Positions 1 to 6,929 of a stretch of 8,335 nt of DNA are shown here, piece after piece. Each line of letters opens with the position of its first letter. The stretch's first letter is position 1. The notes under the pieces are model-generated. The model did no database searches, was not told the DNA's origin, and saw only the letters and a list, made by a program, of their open reading frames with translations. This DNA is from a candidate division LCP-89 bacterium (GTDB taxonomy: Bacteria; Electryoneota; B3-LCP), in contig JALGZU010000127.1 of the NCBI GenBank assembly GCA_025774735.1, forward strand, positions 1-8,335, read 5' to 3'. Both the position numbers and the translations under genes were made by a program.

Positions 1-125
1 GTCCTGGGTTTGTTCCGGATTGTTGTTTGGGTTCTGTTCTTCGGGGACGGGTTGGGTGCTTTCTTCGCTGTTCGGCTGTTCGTCCTGGGTTTGTTCCGGA
101 TTGTTGTTTGGGTTTTGTTCTTCGG
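1..125 (-). repeat. Direct repeat, 81-base period, inside the presumed rpsA leader
   Basis: Bases 1-44 and 82-125 are identical except for one position (C at 34, T at 115). The period is 81 bases, exactly 27 codons, so the reading frame is kept and the peptide EEQNPNNNPEQTQD is repeated. The first copy touches the window edge, so the array may continue outside. Near-identity at the DNA level suggests a recent in-frame duplication rather than only a conserved peptide. Confidence 0.9.
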
Positions 126-132
126 TTGACAT
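1..132 (-). CDS. rpsA: N-terminus of probable 30S ribosomal protein S1 (partial, continues beyond window)
   Basis: Only the first 44 codons are inside the window, running from an ATG at 132-130 off the left edge. The start is well supported: a perfect AGGAGG (142-147) lies 9 bases upstream. The visible peptide is a disordered-looking leader rich in Glu, Gln, Asn and Pro. It contains EEQNPNNNPEQTQD twice (residues 4-17 and 31-44), separated by a 13-residue spacer. No S1 RNA-binding domain is visible, so the identity is inferred from context: rpsA commonly follows cmk and ispH in several phyla, and acidic low-complexity leaders precede the first S1 domain in some of them. It lies 90 bases after ispH and could be cotranscribed or use its own promoter. 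An unrelated acidic protein cannot be excluded. Confidence 0.6.
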   Translation of the reverse strand, partial: MSTEEQNPNNNPEQTQDEQPNSEESTQPVPEEQNPNNNPEQTQD

Positions 133-141
133 TACGAAATG

Positions 142-147
142 CCTCCT
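142..147 (-). promoter_or_regulatory. Ribosome binding site of presumed rpsA
   Basis: The minus strand reads AGGAGG with a 9-base spacer to the ATG at 132. It is the strongest Shine-Dalgarno sequence of the minus-strand string; trpS, scpB and plsC have weak or no clear sites. This fits a highly expressed ribosomal protein gene and fixes the start codon. Confidence 0.8.
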
Positions 148-193
148 GTTACTACTTAGAATGGTCTGGTTTGTTTAATAATGGGGTAGTTGA

Positions 194-199
194 TGTCAA
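194..199 (-). promoter_or_regulatory. Possible -35 box of an internal promoter before rpsA
   Basis: The 90-base ispH-rpsA gap contains a perfect TTGACA on the minus strand. No good -10 follows at 16-18 bases; the best there (TAAACA) is poor, and TATTAA sits only 13 bases away. Ribosomal S1 genes often have their own promoter, so this is noted as a weak possibility. A short GGGGT / ACCCC inverted repeat flanks the box. Confidence 0.2.
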
Positions 200-222
200 T
201 GACACCCCGGTTTCGGTTCAAC

Positions 223-1056
223 TCAAAATTTTTCCAATACAGCTTCAGCCACCTTTTTCAACAACCACATAGGGGTTGAAGCCGATCCGGATATACCGAC
301 CTCGTCAAACTGTTTGAGCCATTCCCAATCCAGTTCTTTTTCATCTTCAATGAACAGGGTATTGGGATTGGCGTTGAGACAAATATTGTAAAGTAATCTT
401 GTATTCGAACTATGCCTACCGCCGACGAAAATGATGGCGGGATGCTCGGATGCAAACTCTCTAAGTTCCTTCTGGCGCCGGTTCACGAAGCTGCAGCGGG
501 AATCGAAGACCTCCAGATCATTCACCTCGCGTCTCAGCTTCTCCTGCCAGTTAGCATACGTGCCCGGATCAACGGTCGTTTGAGCGATCAGAAGTGTCGG
601 CCGGTGCGCATCTATGATAGCGGTGACTTCATCTTTGTTCACCACGATGGCATCTCCATCGCAATGCCCCTGAAGGGCAATCACTTCCGGATGATTAAGA
701 TGTCCCACAACGACGATCTGTTTCCCCTCCTTGTGTGCGCGCCTGATCACCTTCTGGGAACGCATCACTTTCGGACAGGTAGCGTCGAGGTAGAGGATTT
801 TCAGTTCTTTCGCCTGCTGGAAGAAACTGCTCTCTTCTCCGTGTGTACGGACGAGAACGGTGCTCTCCCTGGCCTCTTCCAACTGGTTGATCGATTCGAG
901 ACCCAGGGTATATAGCCGATCCACTTCCAGTCGGTTGTGAATCAGTTCGCCTTTTACGGCCAGTTTCTCACCCCTGGAAAGAGCCTGCTCGACCAGTTCA
1001 ATGGCTCTACTGACCCCTCCGCAAAACCCGGCAAGTGGATCTACGATCGCTTTCAC
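223..1056 (-). CDS. ispH: 4-hydroxy-3-methylbut-2-enyl diphosphate reductase (IspH/LytB)
   Basis: This is the last enzyme of the MEP isoprenoid pathway. It reduces HMBPP to IPP and DMAPP at a [4Fe-4S] cluster in the cytosol. The three expected cluster cysteines are C12 (FCGGV), C94 (DATCPKV) and C188. Substrate-site motifs are present: GELIHN (H40), RTHG (H72), NHPEV (H122, E124), AQTT (159-162), HSSNT (215-219) and GSASTP near the end. Length is 277 residues, somewhat shorter than the roughly 310 of E. coli. Around C188 the sequence is CSFVNRRQ rather than the usual CNATQxRQ, recalling FCB-group versions. The GTG start at 1056 is 2 bases after the plsC stop; the overlapping ATG is followed at once by a stop in its own frame. 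Translation is probably coupled to plsC. Confidence 0.95.
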   Translation of the reverse strand: MKAIVDPLAGFCGGVSRAIELVEQALSRGEKLAVKGELIHNRLEVDRLYTLGLESINQLEEARESTVLVRTHGEESSFFQQAKELKILYLDATCPKVMRSQKVIRRAHKEGKQIVVVGHLNHPEVIALQGHCDGDAIVVNKDEVTAIIDAHRPTLLIAQTTVDPGTYANWQEKLRREVNDLEVFDSRCSFVNRRQKELREFASEHPAIIFVGGRHSSNTRLLYNICLNANPNTLFIEDEKELDWEWLKQFDEVGISGSASTPMWLLKKVAEAVLEKF

Positions 1057-1058
1057 AT

Positions 1059-1676
1059 CTATCTGTTTTCCTCCCCCAGAGCGGCAATGGCGTTCATGAC
1101 CTTTTCGGAAAACGCCTGGTAGACCTGCCTTCTCGTCATCCCTTCTTCAGCAGTCAGATCGTGCACTCGGATAGGATCTCCGATGAAAACCCGGATCTTC
1201 TCTCTCTTGATGATTCTGCTCCAGGATCCCCGGCTGTTCTTAATATATACCGGATAGACATCCGAATTTGTTTGAACCGCCAGATAACCCACGCCACTGA
1301 GTCCTTGTTGCAGCTTGCCATCTCGACTGCGGTGACCTTCAGGGAAGAGGAGTAACGCTTGCCCGCTATCCAGGATTTCGGTCGCCCGGCGCAGAGCTTC
1401 AAGATCCAGCTTGGACCTCCTGATAGGAATGGCGCCCAGGTGACTGATGATCCTGTTTAAAACCGGGATCCGGAAGAGCTCTTCCTTGGCCAGGAAGCGG
1501 ACTTCACGCCAGAGCGATGAACCGAGAATCGGCGGATCGAGATAGGAGCGGTGATTCGCGGCTACGATAACTCTGCCCTGCATGGGAATCTTTCCCAGGC
1601 CTTCAGCTTTCATACCGAAGAGCAGTTTCAGGACATAGCGCACGAAGAGGGCGCAACATCTATAGGAAAACCGCAT
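1059..1676 (-). CDS. plsC: 1-acyl-sn-glycerol-3-phosphate acyltransferase (PlsC family)
   Basis: A 205-residue LPLAT-superfamily acyltransferase, probably transferring an acyl chain to lysophosphatidic acid to give phosphatidic acid at the inner face of the membrane. The catalytic HX4D motif is NHRSYLD (H42, D47). The second block FRIPVLNRIISHLGAIPIRR (68-87) and the glycerol-phosphate-binding block FPEGHRS (111-117) are present, followed by GVGYLAVQT and YPVYI. The hydrophobic N-terminus (about residues 8-21) can act as a membrane anchor. The ATG overlaps the cmk stop by one base (TGATG), so translation is coupled. cmk-plsC pairs are common in bacteria and sometimes occur as fusions. Exact acyl donor and acceptor cannot be read from sequence. 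Confidence 0.93.
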   Translation of the reverse strand: MRFSYRCCALFVRYVLKLLFGMKAEGLGKIPMQGRVIVAANHRSYLDPPILGSSLWREVRFLAKEELFRIPVLNRIISHLGAIPIRRSKLDLEALRRATEILDSGQALLLFPEGHRSRDGKLQQGLSGVGYLAVQTNSDVYPVYIKNSRGSWSRIIKREKIRVFIGDPIRVHDLTAEEGMTRRQVYQAFSEKVMNAIAALGEENR

Positions 1677-2365
1677 CAGTTAGATACATATCCAATAACA
1701 GCTTCAACTTGCTCTTCGAAGGTCATCTCGCTGGTGTCAATCAGCACGGCATCCGGCGCCATCTTGAGCGGGCTGTTGCCGCGCGATTGATCGCGCTGGT
1801 CGCGTCTCTCGATGTCTTCAATTACCGTCTGCAATTCAGCTTCCACACCCGAACGCTGGAGATCTTCCAGCCGGCGCCTGCCGCGTACCTCTTTACTCGC
1901 CGTCAGATAAACCTTCAGATCCGCATCGGGGAAAACGACCGTGCCGATATCCCGGCCCTCGATCACTACACCACCGCTTCTCCCAAGTTCGCGTTGCAGT
2001 GCTACCAGCCAGGTACGCACGTCAGTCACCTCACAGACCGGACTGACCGCCTGGGTGACGTCCGGCATCCTGATTCGCTCGGTGACGTCCTCGGCGTCCA
2101 GAAAGATCCGTTGTATACCATCGACAAATCGAACGGCGATGTCAGTCGTTTCAGCAACTCGGGCAATCTCTTCATGACTATTCAGATTACCGCCCTGGCG
2201 AAGCACATTCAGGGCCACCGTGCGGTACATGGCGCCGGTATCGAGGTGCAAGAAACCCAGGTACCGGGCAACTTCACGAGCAGTAGTTGTCTTGCCTGCA
2301 CCGGCAGGTCCGTCAATGGCTATAATCGCTCGGCGATCATCCTTTCGGTTCCGCCGATCATTCAC
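1676..2365 (-). CDS. cmk: Cytidylate kinase
   Basis: Phosphorylates CMP and dCMP with ATP, recycling CMP released by RNA turnover and phospholipid synthesis. The P-loop is GPAGAGKT (19-26), followed by LDTGAMYR (41-48), EGRDIGTVVFPDAD (136-149) and the LID-region RRDQRDQSRG (187-196), all standard for the bacterial family. Length is 229 residues, close to the family norm. The first 12 residues are an extra charged extension (MNDRRNRKDDRR) before the usual start of the fold. The GTG start overlaps the upstream stop as GTGA, and the nearby ATG is out of frame, so the extension is probably real. Translation is likely coupled to the unknown gene before it. Confidence 0.97.
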   Translation of the reverse strand: MNDRRNRKDDRRAIIAIDGPAGAGKTTTAREVARYLGFLHLDTGAMYRTVALNVLRQGGNLNSHEEIARVAETTDIAVRFVDGIQRIFLDAEDVTERIRMPDVTQAVSPVCEVTDVRTWLVALQRELGRSGGVVIEGRDIGTVVFPDADLKVYLTASKEVRGRRRLEDLQRSGVEAELQTVIEDIERRDQRDQSRGNSPLKMAPDAVLIDTSEMTFEEQVEAVIGYVSN

Positions 2366-4077
2366 CTCTTAATCCTCGCGCCGCCAACCTCCCCCTCTTT
2401 GCGAACGAAAACCCAGGCGACTACCTTGCCGGGTTCGAGGATGTCCCTGTCTTGCCCCCAATAAGCGTTATGCCAGTGATAAGCAGAAGAGGTTTCGTTG
2501 CGGGGCAGAGCATCGATTTCGGCTTTTAACTCCCGCAGCCTCTCCTGCCAGTGAACGAAATTTTTCTCCCGCAGATCGATCCAGCCGGCCTCGGCCCATT
2601 CATCGATCCTCTCGGGAGTAATTTCAAGGTGGTTCTCGACTTTGGACGCCGGAATTTTCACTTCGGATCCGCGCAGCATGGAACAGCCGTCACCAAGAAG
2701 GATGGGAATGCCGATGGAAAGCATCTGGGACCGTATCCCAGGTTCTTTGGATAAGTACGCCTCGACAGATTCGGACAGTTCCCGCGGGGAATTTTTAATG
2801 ACCGCTGAAAGTGATCCACAGACTTTTTGTAAGAGGTAAACTTCATAGAGAAGTTTGGAAAGTCTGGGGGGACCCAGCAACTCGAAGGCAACCGATTCGG
2901 TTCTGTGTTTTTTCTGCAGCTCTTGCATAACCTGGAGAGCGTTGTCCCGCATGGCGCCGGCCCGGTATGTTGGACCGAGGACGGAAGCATCGAGCGCTGA
3001 AATCACGTTGTATCCGCTGCTGGAACCCTTAATCTCCATGATCGAGTAATCGGCGATCTCCTCCGGGGTCACGAATTCCATCTGGCCTATGGATGAGAGA
3101 GCAAAGAATTCACCGTATGAAAAGATACCATTTTCGCCGGTATCGATAAAGACCGATTCGAGAATTTGCCGGGTGCTCACACCCTGCTCCGGCATAATGC
3201 GTTCGAAGGTATCCTTCAGTGTGACTGCCTGTTCGGGCGGACAATCCACGAGCGTGATGGGCTTACCGGCCTTTTTGATCGGCCCGTATCCGATCCCTTT
3301 CCAGGCGATGGCGGCGGCCGGCTTGATTTCGCTCACCGAAGCTTCCCCCGGTGTGCGTCCCAACAACATGAGCAGCAGAGATTGAGCGCCCCCCATGGCG
3401 GATTTCGCCATGAGCACGCGAGAGGGCCGCTCTTCGGAATGAGTATAGGGTATGTTCAAGCCCATACCCCCGGTTCCGGTTGTACCGATCTTCAGATAGG
3501 ATTGAACCTTAAACCGTGCCAGCACATTCTTCAGAATTTCAATATGGCGAATCAACTGCGGAACGGGGAGACAACTCAGCAGCCTCTCTACTTCAGATTC
3601 CAGCGCTTCCGTAAGTTTTCCTTCGCTGCGGGCGTTATCCATCTCCTTCAAGAGTTTCGCGCTGCCGCTGAAAGTATCCTGATAAGCCAGTCCGGTGGCT
3701 GAATTAACGCAATCGAAGATCAGATGAGGACGATGTTTCTCAACCATCTTGTAGAGTGTCGATTCGGTCAAAATCTCCTCGTCGAGCTTCAGGATCGAAT
3801 CGAGCATGAGGCGATGCCGCTTCTTCGGATCGTTCAGGATCGCTTCGCGATGGGTGTGGCGAAATTCGTCGCGCACGAAGATGTCACCCGATTCGGGAAT
3901 GAAGGTTATCTGGGAAACTTCCTTCGAAAACACCTCACACGCCTCCTCCGCCTCCTGTACAAGGAGGGAAGCGACGACTATTTTTTCAGGTTTTTCCTGG
4001 TATAAGCGACGGCAGATGGCAGACCCCACGAGTCCCCACCCTCCGAGCATCAGAACTGTTTTTCCGGTTATATCCAT
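2362..4077 (-). CDS. Uncharacterised 571-residue protein with N-terminal NAD(P)-binding Rossmann motif
   Basis: Function not recognised. The N-terminus has a clear dinucleotide-binding pattern: beta strand KTVLML then GGWGLVG (12-18), with a later strand LIFDCVNSATG (119-129), as in short-chain dehydrogenase / epimerase folds. A Thr/Gly-rich block GTTGTGGMGLNIPYTHSEE (198-216) is followed by K225 in MAKSAMGGAQ, perhaps the active-site region, though the classical YxxxK is absent. Other notable blocks are AWKGIGYGPI (258-267) and LLGDGCSML (460-468). The C-terminal part is helical and charged, with no membrane segment or signal peptide. The ATG at 4077 has GAGGT just upstream (minus strand). 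It lies 41 bases after scpB and overlaps cmk by 4 bases, so it is a real, expressed operon member. I recall similar long proteins annotated only as SDR or epimerase-like. Confidence 0.85.
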   Translation of the reverse strand: MDITGKTVLMLGGWGLVGSAICRRLYQEKPEKIVVASLLVQEAEEACEVFSKEVSQITFIPESGDIFVRDEFRHTHREAILNDPKKRHRLMLDSILKLDEEILTESTLYKMVEKHRPHLIFDCVNSATGLAYQDTFSGSAKLLKEMDNARSEGKLTEALESEVERLLSCLPVPQLIRHIEILKNVLARFKVQSYLKIGTTGTGGMGLNIPYTHSEERPSRVLMAKSAMGGAQSLLLMLLGRTPGEASVSEIKPAAAIAWKGIGYGPIKKAGKPITLVDCPPEQAVTLKDTFERIMPEQGVSTRQILESVFIDTGENGIFSYGEFFALSSIGQMEFVTPEEIADYSIMEIKGSSSGYNVISALDASVLGPTYRAGAMRDNALQVMQELQKKHRTESVAFELLGPPRLSKLLYEVYLLQKVCGSLSAVIKNSPRELSESVEAYLSKEPGIRSQMLSIGIPILLGDGCSMLRGSEVKIPASKVENHLEITPERIDEWAEAGWIDLREKNFVHWQERLRELKAEIDALPRNETSSAYHWHNAYWGQDRDILEPGKVVAWVFVRKEGEVGGARIKR

Positions 4078-4118
4078 GGTTACCTCAACGCTCTCTATAT
4101 GCTATGAGGAGTCACTCG

Positions 4119-4772
4119 CTATGCCTCCAGGTCCGGGTCTGTCGGCGTCGCTTCTGCCGAGTCGATGGAAGTCGTCTCAGAGGGGGATTCGCCTGTTTCG
4201 GAAGACGAACCGGCAAAAGCCATCTTCACCTGGTTTGGGTCATCCTCAACCAATCCTTGCAGTTCCCTTATTTTGGGTAAGTCTTCTATCTCGTTTAAGC
4301 CGAAATAACGGAGAAAATCCGGCGTGGTCGCGTAGAGTAGCGGTCTCCCGGGTGTAGCTGCTCTTCCCCCCACTGTCACCAACCCTCGTTCCATTAGAGT
4401 CCCAAGCACACCCCCGCAGTCGACACCGCGGATGTGTTCGATGTCCGCCCGGGTGATCGGCTGACGGTAAGACACGATGGCCAGTGCTTCGAGTGCCGGT
4501 CTGGATAAGCGAGAGCGCAGCCGTTCACTGAGAAGACGTTTGACCCATTCCGCATACTCCGGATTGGTCCTGAGCTGCACGCCACCGGCAACCTGTATCA
4601 AGCCGAACGCGTGCCCCGCCTCCCGGTAGTTCTCTTCCAGAACATCTATGTCGGCACTGAATTCCTCCGGGCTGATCTCACCGATCACGTTCTTGGCGCG
4701 GGTGTAGGTCAAAGGGACGTCAGAGGCGAAAATTAGAGCTTCTAAGATATGTTGTCGTTCTGCCGGGTTCAT
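4119..4772 (-). CDS. scpB: Segregation and condensation protein B
   Basis: ScpB is the winged-helix (kite) subunit that dimerises and binds the linker of ScpA in the bacterial SMC condensin complex. The N-terminal winged helix starts at once (ERQHILEALIFAS, 5-17). The second carries the family block LSRPALEALAIVSYRQPITR (89-108), then IRGVDCGGVLGTLMERGLV (114-132) and PGRPLLYATTPDFLRYFGL (141-159). The last 33 residues form a Ser/Thr/Glu-rich, probably disordered tail. Length 217 is normal. The ATG at 4772 has no clear Shine-Dalgarno sequence. It lies 71 bases after scpA, a pair always expected to work together; no smc gene is in the window. Confidence 0.95.
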   Translation of the reverse strand: MNPAERQHILEALIFASDVPLTYTRAKNVIGEISPEEFSADIDVLEENYREAGHAFGLIQVAGGVQLRTNPEYAEWVKRLLSERLRSRLSRPALEALAIVSYRQPITRADIEHIRGVDCGGVLGTLMERGLVTVGGRAATPGRPLLYATTPDFLRYFGLNEIEDLPKIRELQGLVEDDPNQVKMAFAGSSSETGESPSETTSIDSAEATPTDPDLEA

Positions 4773-4802
4773 CTGGGTTTTCTAAGCGGCCGCTGCCAGG
4801 GG

Positions 4803-4819
4803 GTCGAGGTGACCTCGAC
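4803..4819. repeat. 17-base palindrome in the scpA-scpB gap
   Basis: GTCGAGGT, one central G, then ACCTCGAC form a perfect 8-bp inverted repeat. It lies 31 bases upstream of the scpB start and 24 bases after the scpA stop. In RNA only about 7 bp could pair around a tight loop. No U-run follows on the minus strand, so it is not an intrinsic terminator. It could be an mRNA processing or stability element, or a protein site. Confidence 0.6.
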
Positions 4820-4843
4820 ACACACACCAGGCGAGAATCGCGG

Positions 4844-5626
4844 CTATGTTCTCCTGGCTACCAGTAAAAAATCGTTTTCAACAACGCCTCGAAGCGACAC
4901 TTCGCCGAGGCGAATCAGCTCAAGTATAGCTAAAAACGTAATGATGATTAACAGGCGGTTGTTGATTTCCTTGACCAGGGCTGAGAATGTGATTCGCTGG
5001 CGTTCTCCCAACCTGATACGAAGGTAATCAAGACGCTGGTCGACCGTTTCAGGAGGGAGCAGGACGTTATAAGCAGGTTCGTCAGCATGAAAATTATCCA
5101 TAGCCAGCTTGAACGCGGCCAGGAGGTTGTACAGGGTGACGTCCTCAAGGGCATAATCCACTCTGGAAACCTCAGGCAGTTGGGCAGCACCCAGCGTGTA
5201 CCGCTTGCTCTGTTTCTCCTCCAGCTCCCGGAACAATTCGGCGGATTCCTTGAATGCCTTGTATTCGAGAATTCTCTCGACCAGGTCGCGGCGCGGATCG
5301 TCTTCGTAGACTTCGCCTTCTTCAAGCTCAGGTCTCGGCAGGAGCATGCGCGCTTTGATACTCAATAGCGTCGCTGCGAGAACCAGGAACTCACCTCCGA
5401 CCTCAAGGTGGTTGGCCTCCATTGCTTGCAGGGAATTTAGGTACTCATCCGCAATCAGCGAAATGGGGATGTCGAAAATGTCCACCTCCTCCCGCTTAAT
5501 CAAGTAGAGCAGGAGATCCATGGGCCCTTCGAATACGGGCAGGTTCAGGTGGATACTTTCACCGATCAGACCATCCTGAACTTCGAAAATATCCTTCTCT
5601 GAAGGGTCTACATATTCTTGATTCAT
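4844..5626 (-). CDS. scpA: Segregation and condensation protein A (kleisin)
   Basis: ScpA is the kleisin that bridges SMC heads and holds the ScpB dimer, acting in chromosome compaction and segregation. The family signature is at residues 29-64: LPVFEGPMDLLLYLI then REEVDIFDIPISLIADEYL. It is followed by VGGEFLVLAATLLSIKARMLLP (76-97), the linker that binds ScpB. The C-terminal winged helix contains ITFSALV (212-218) and FLAILELIRLGEVSL (231-245), which contacts the SMC head. Length 260 is normal; the first 24 residues are an acidic extension. Its ATG overlaps the trpS stop as ATGA, so translation is coupled to trpS. Confidence 0.95.
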   Translation of the reverse strand: MNQEYVDPSEKDIFEVQDGLIGESIHLNLPVFEGPMDLLLYLIKREEVDIFDIPISLIADEYLNSLQAMEANHLEVGGEFLVLAATLLSIKARMLLPRPELEEGEVYEDDPRRDLVERILEYKAFKESAELFRELEEKQSKRYTLGAAQLPEVSRVDYALEDVTLYNLLAAFKLAMDNFHADEPAYNVLLPPETVDQRLDYLRIRLGERQRITFSALVKEINNRLLIIITFLAILELIRLGEVSLRGVVENDFLLVARRT

Positions 5627-6603
5627 GGCAGTTTCATCGCAGCGCGAACTTCAGCCATCGTGGTTCGGGCAATCTCGCCGGCCCGGCGATCCCCGTCCTC
5701 GATTATCTCATCGATCAGTTGCTGATGTTCCTCATAATGACTCCTCTTCTCCCAGACCGGTTCCAGATAATCCAACAATTTCCGGGTCATGTCGTTTTTG
5801 TGCTCAACGCATCCCAGCGTGCCTTTTTCACAACCGACCTGCACCTCAGCAACAGTTTGCGGATGAAATTTCTTGTGATAATAATACACGGGGCAGATTT
5901 CCGGCCGTCCCGGATCGTTCTTATGCACGCGCTGGGGATCGGTGATGCAACGCCGCAACTTCTTGGTGATCACTTCCGGTGCATCCGCGATCAGAATGGC
6001 GTTATTCAACGACTTCGCCATACGCTGAGCATCGGTTCCCAAAAGCCGGCTGAATTCGTTCAGCTTCGCTTCAGGGTAGGGAAAGACGTGGTCATAAAGC
6101 TTGTTGAAGCGCCGGGCCAGTTCCCGCGCAATCTCGAGATGCGGCACCTGGTCCTCTCCCACCGGCACGAGATCTCCCTTGTACAAAAGTATATCGGCAG
6201 CCTGAAGCACAGGGTAACCCAGGTGGCCGTAAGCCATGCGGTCTTCCAGGTGCAACTGCCGGGCCTGCTCTTTGACCGCCGGATTCCGCTCCAGACGGGG
6301 TACCGTAATCAGCATCGAGAAAATGAGAAACAGCTCCGCATGTTCGGGGATATGGGATTGCACGAAGATGGGGCTCTTCTGCGGATCGATGCCGGCCGAT
6401 ACCCAGTCGATGACCATCTCACGGGTATTTTCCGCCAGTTCCGCTGTTCGATCACATTCGGTAGTAAGGGCGTGCCAATCCGCTACAAGGTGAAAGTTGG
6501 AGTATTCATCCTGCAGGTTCACCCAGTTTTCCAATACTCCGGCGAGGTGCCCGATGTGCAGTTTTCCCGTGGGCCGCATGCCAGACAATATTCTCTTTTT
6601 CAC
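5623..6603 (-). CDS. trpS: Tryptophanyl-tRNA synthetase (with iron-sulfur-type Cys motif)
   Basis: Class I synthetase that charges tRNA-Trp. The HIGH box is complete (16-19, in GKLHIGHLAG). The KMSKS loop is the variant RMAKS (194-198). Tryptophan-pocket and ATP blocks YPVLQAADILLY (130-141) and VGEDQ (148-152) match the family. Near the anticodon-binding region C237, C258, C265 and H268 are spaced x20, x6 and x2. This is close to the C-x22-C-x6-C-x2-C motif that holds a [4Fe-4S] cluster in Thermotoga maritima TrpRS, but with His in the fourth position. Length 326 is normal. The GTG start at 6603 is the only reasonable one: an in-frame stop lies six codons upstream and the next Met is inside the SGMRPTG block. 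The Shine-Dalgarno sequence is weak. It is the first gene of the minus-strand operon. Confidence 0.97.
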   Translation of the reverse strand: MKKRILSGMRPTGKLHIGHLAGVLENWVNLQDEYSNFHLVADWHALTTECDRTAELAENTREMVIDWVSAGIDPQKSPIFVQSHIPEHAELFLIFSMLITVPRLERNPAVKEQARQLHLEDRMAYGHLGYPVLQAADILLYKGDLVPVGEDQVPHLEIARELARRFNKLYDHVFPYPEAKLNEFSRLLGTDAQRMAKSLNNAILIADAPEVITKKLRRCITDPQRVHKNDPGRPEICPVYYYHKKFHPQTVAEVQVGCEKGTLGCVEHKNDMTRKLLDYLEPVWEKRSHYEEHQQLIDEIIEDGDRRAGEIARTTMAEVRAAMKLP

Positions 6604-6633
6604 TTCGCCATTACAGAATTATATAATCTGATA

Positions 6634-6662
6634 AATATAAGGAAATTTGATCCGAATGGCAA
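6634..6662 (-). promoter_or_regulatory. Sigma70-like promoter of the trpS operon
   Basis: On the minus strand TTGCCA (6662-6657, 5 of 6 to TTGACA) is followed after exactly 17 bases by TATATT (6639-6634, 5 of 6 to TATAAT). Transcription would start near 6627, leaving a leader of only about 25 bases before the GTG. That leaves no room for a T-box or a tryptophan attenuator. A second TATAAT (6623-6618) lacks a matching -35. Confidence 0.6.
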
Positions 6663-6689
6663 GCATTTTTATTCGAATCGGGTAATGCT
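6662..6689. repeat. Nested inverted repeat next to the trpS promoter
   Basis: AGCATT (6662-6667) and AATGCT (6684-6689) are inverted copies. Between them lies the palindrome ATTCGAAT (6671-6678), slightly off centre. The element starts at the trpS -35 box and extends upstream, a usual place for an activator or repressor site. No regulator family is recognised from the sequence. Confidence 0.35.
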
Positions 6690-6929
6690 CCAAGCTGAAA
6701 ATCCGGGAACAACCACAATTGTGAGCGTCGCCTGGTTCCCATCAAGTAATTATCGTTTTTTTCACGATCAAAAATGCATAATTCTCAGTAATTTCTGAAC
6801 CACTTCATCCTCCCCCTGTGGCTCAAATTCCTCTAAAGCGCAACTTGTATTATATTATTTATTACGATTATTTCATCGATAATAAATTTTTAACCATAAT
6901 GCAGGCAATCGTTTTTCCAGGGATATTCT

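Noticed and set aside
1..125. Start of a CRISPR array
   Set aside because: The two copies are 44 bases with a 37-base spacer, but they stay in frame inside a well-initiated coding region, and no cas gene is near.
1709..2464. A 251-codon open frame opposite cmk
   Set aside because: cmk motifs on the minus strand are complete; the plus-strand product has no family-like features.
6604..6633. T-box riboswitch or Trp attenuator before trpS
   Set aside because: The predicted leader is only about 25 bases, and no specifier loop, T-box sequence or Trp-rich leader peptide is visible.
5719..6798. A 359-codon open frame on the plus strand opposite trpS and into the intergenic region
   Set aside because: It is antisense to an unmistakable TrpRS gene, shows no recognisable domain, and has no evident ribosome site.
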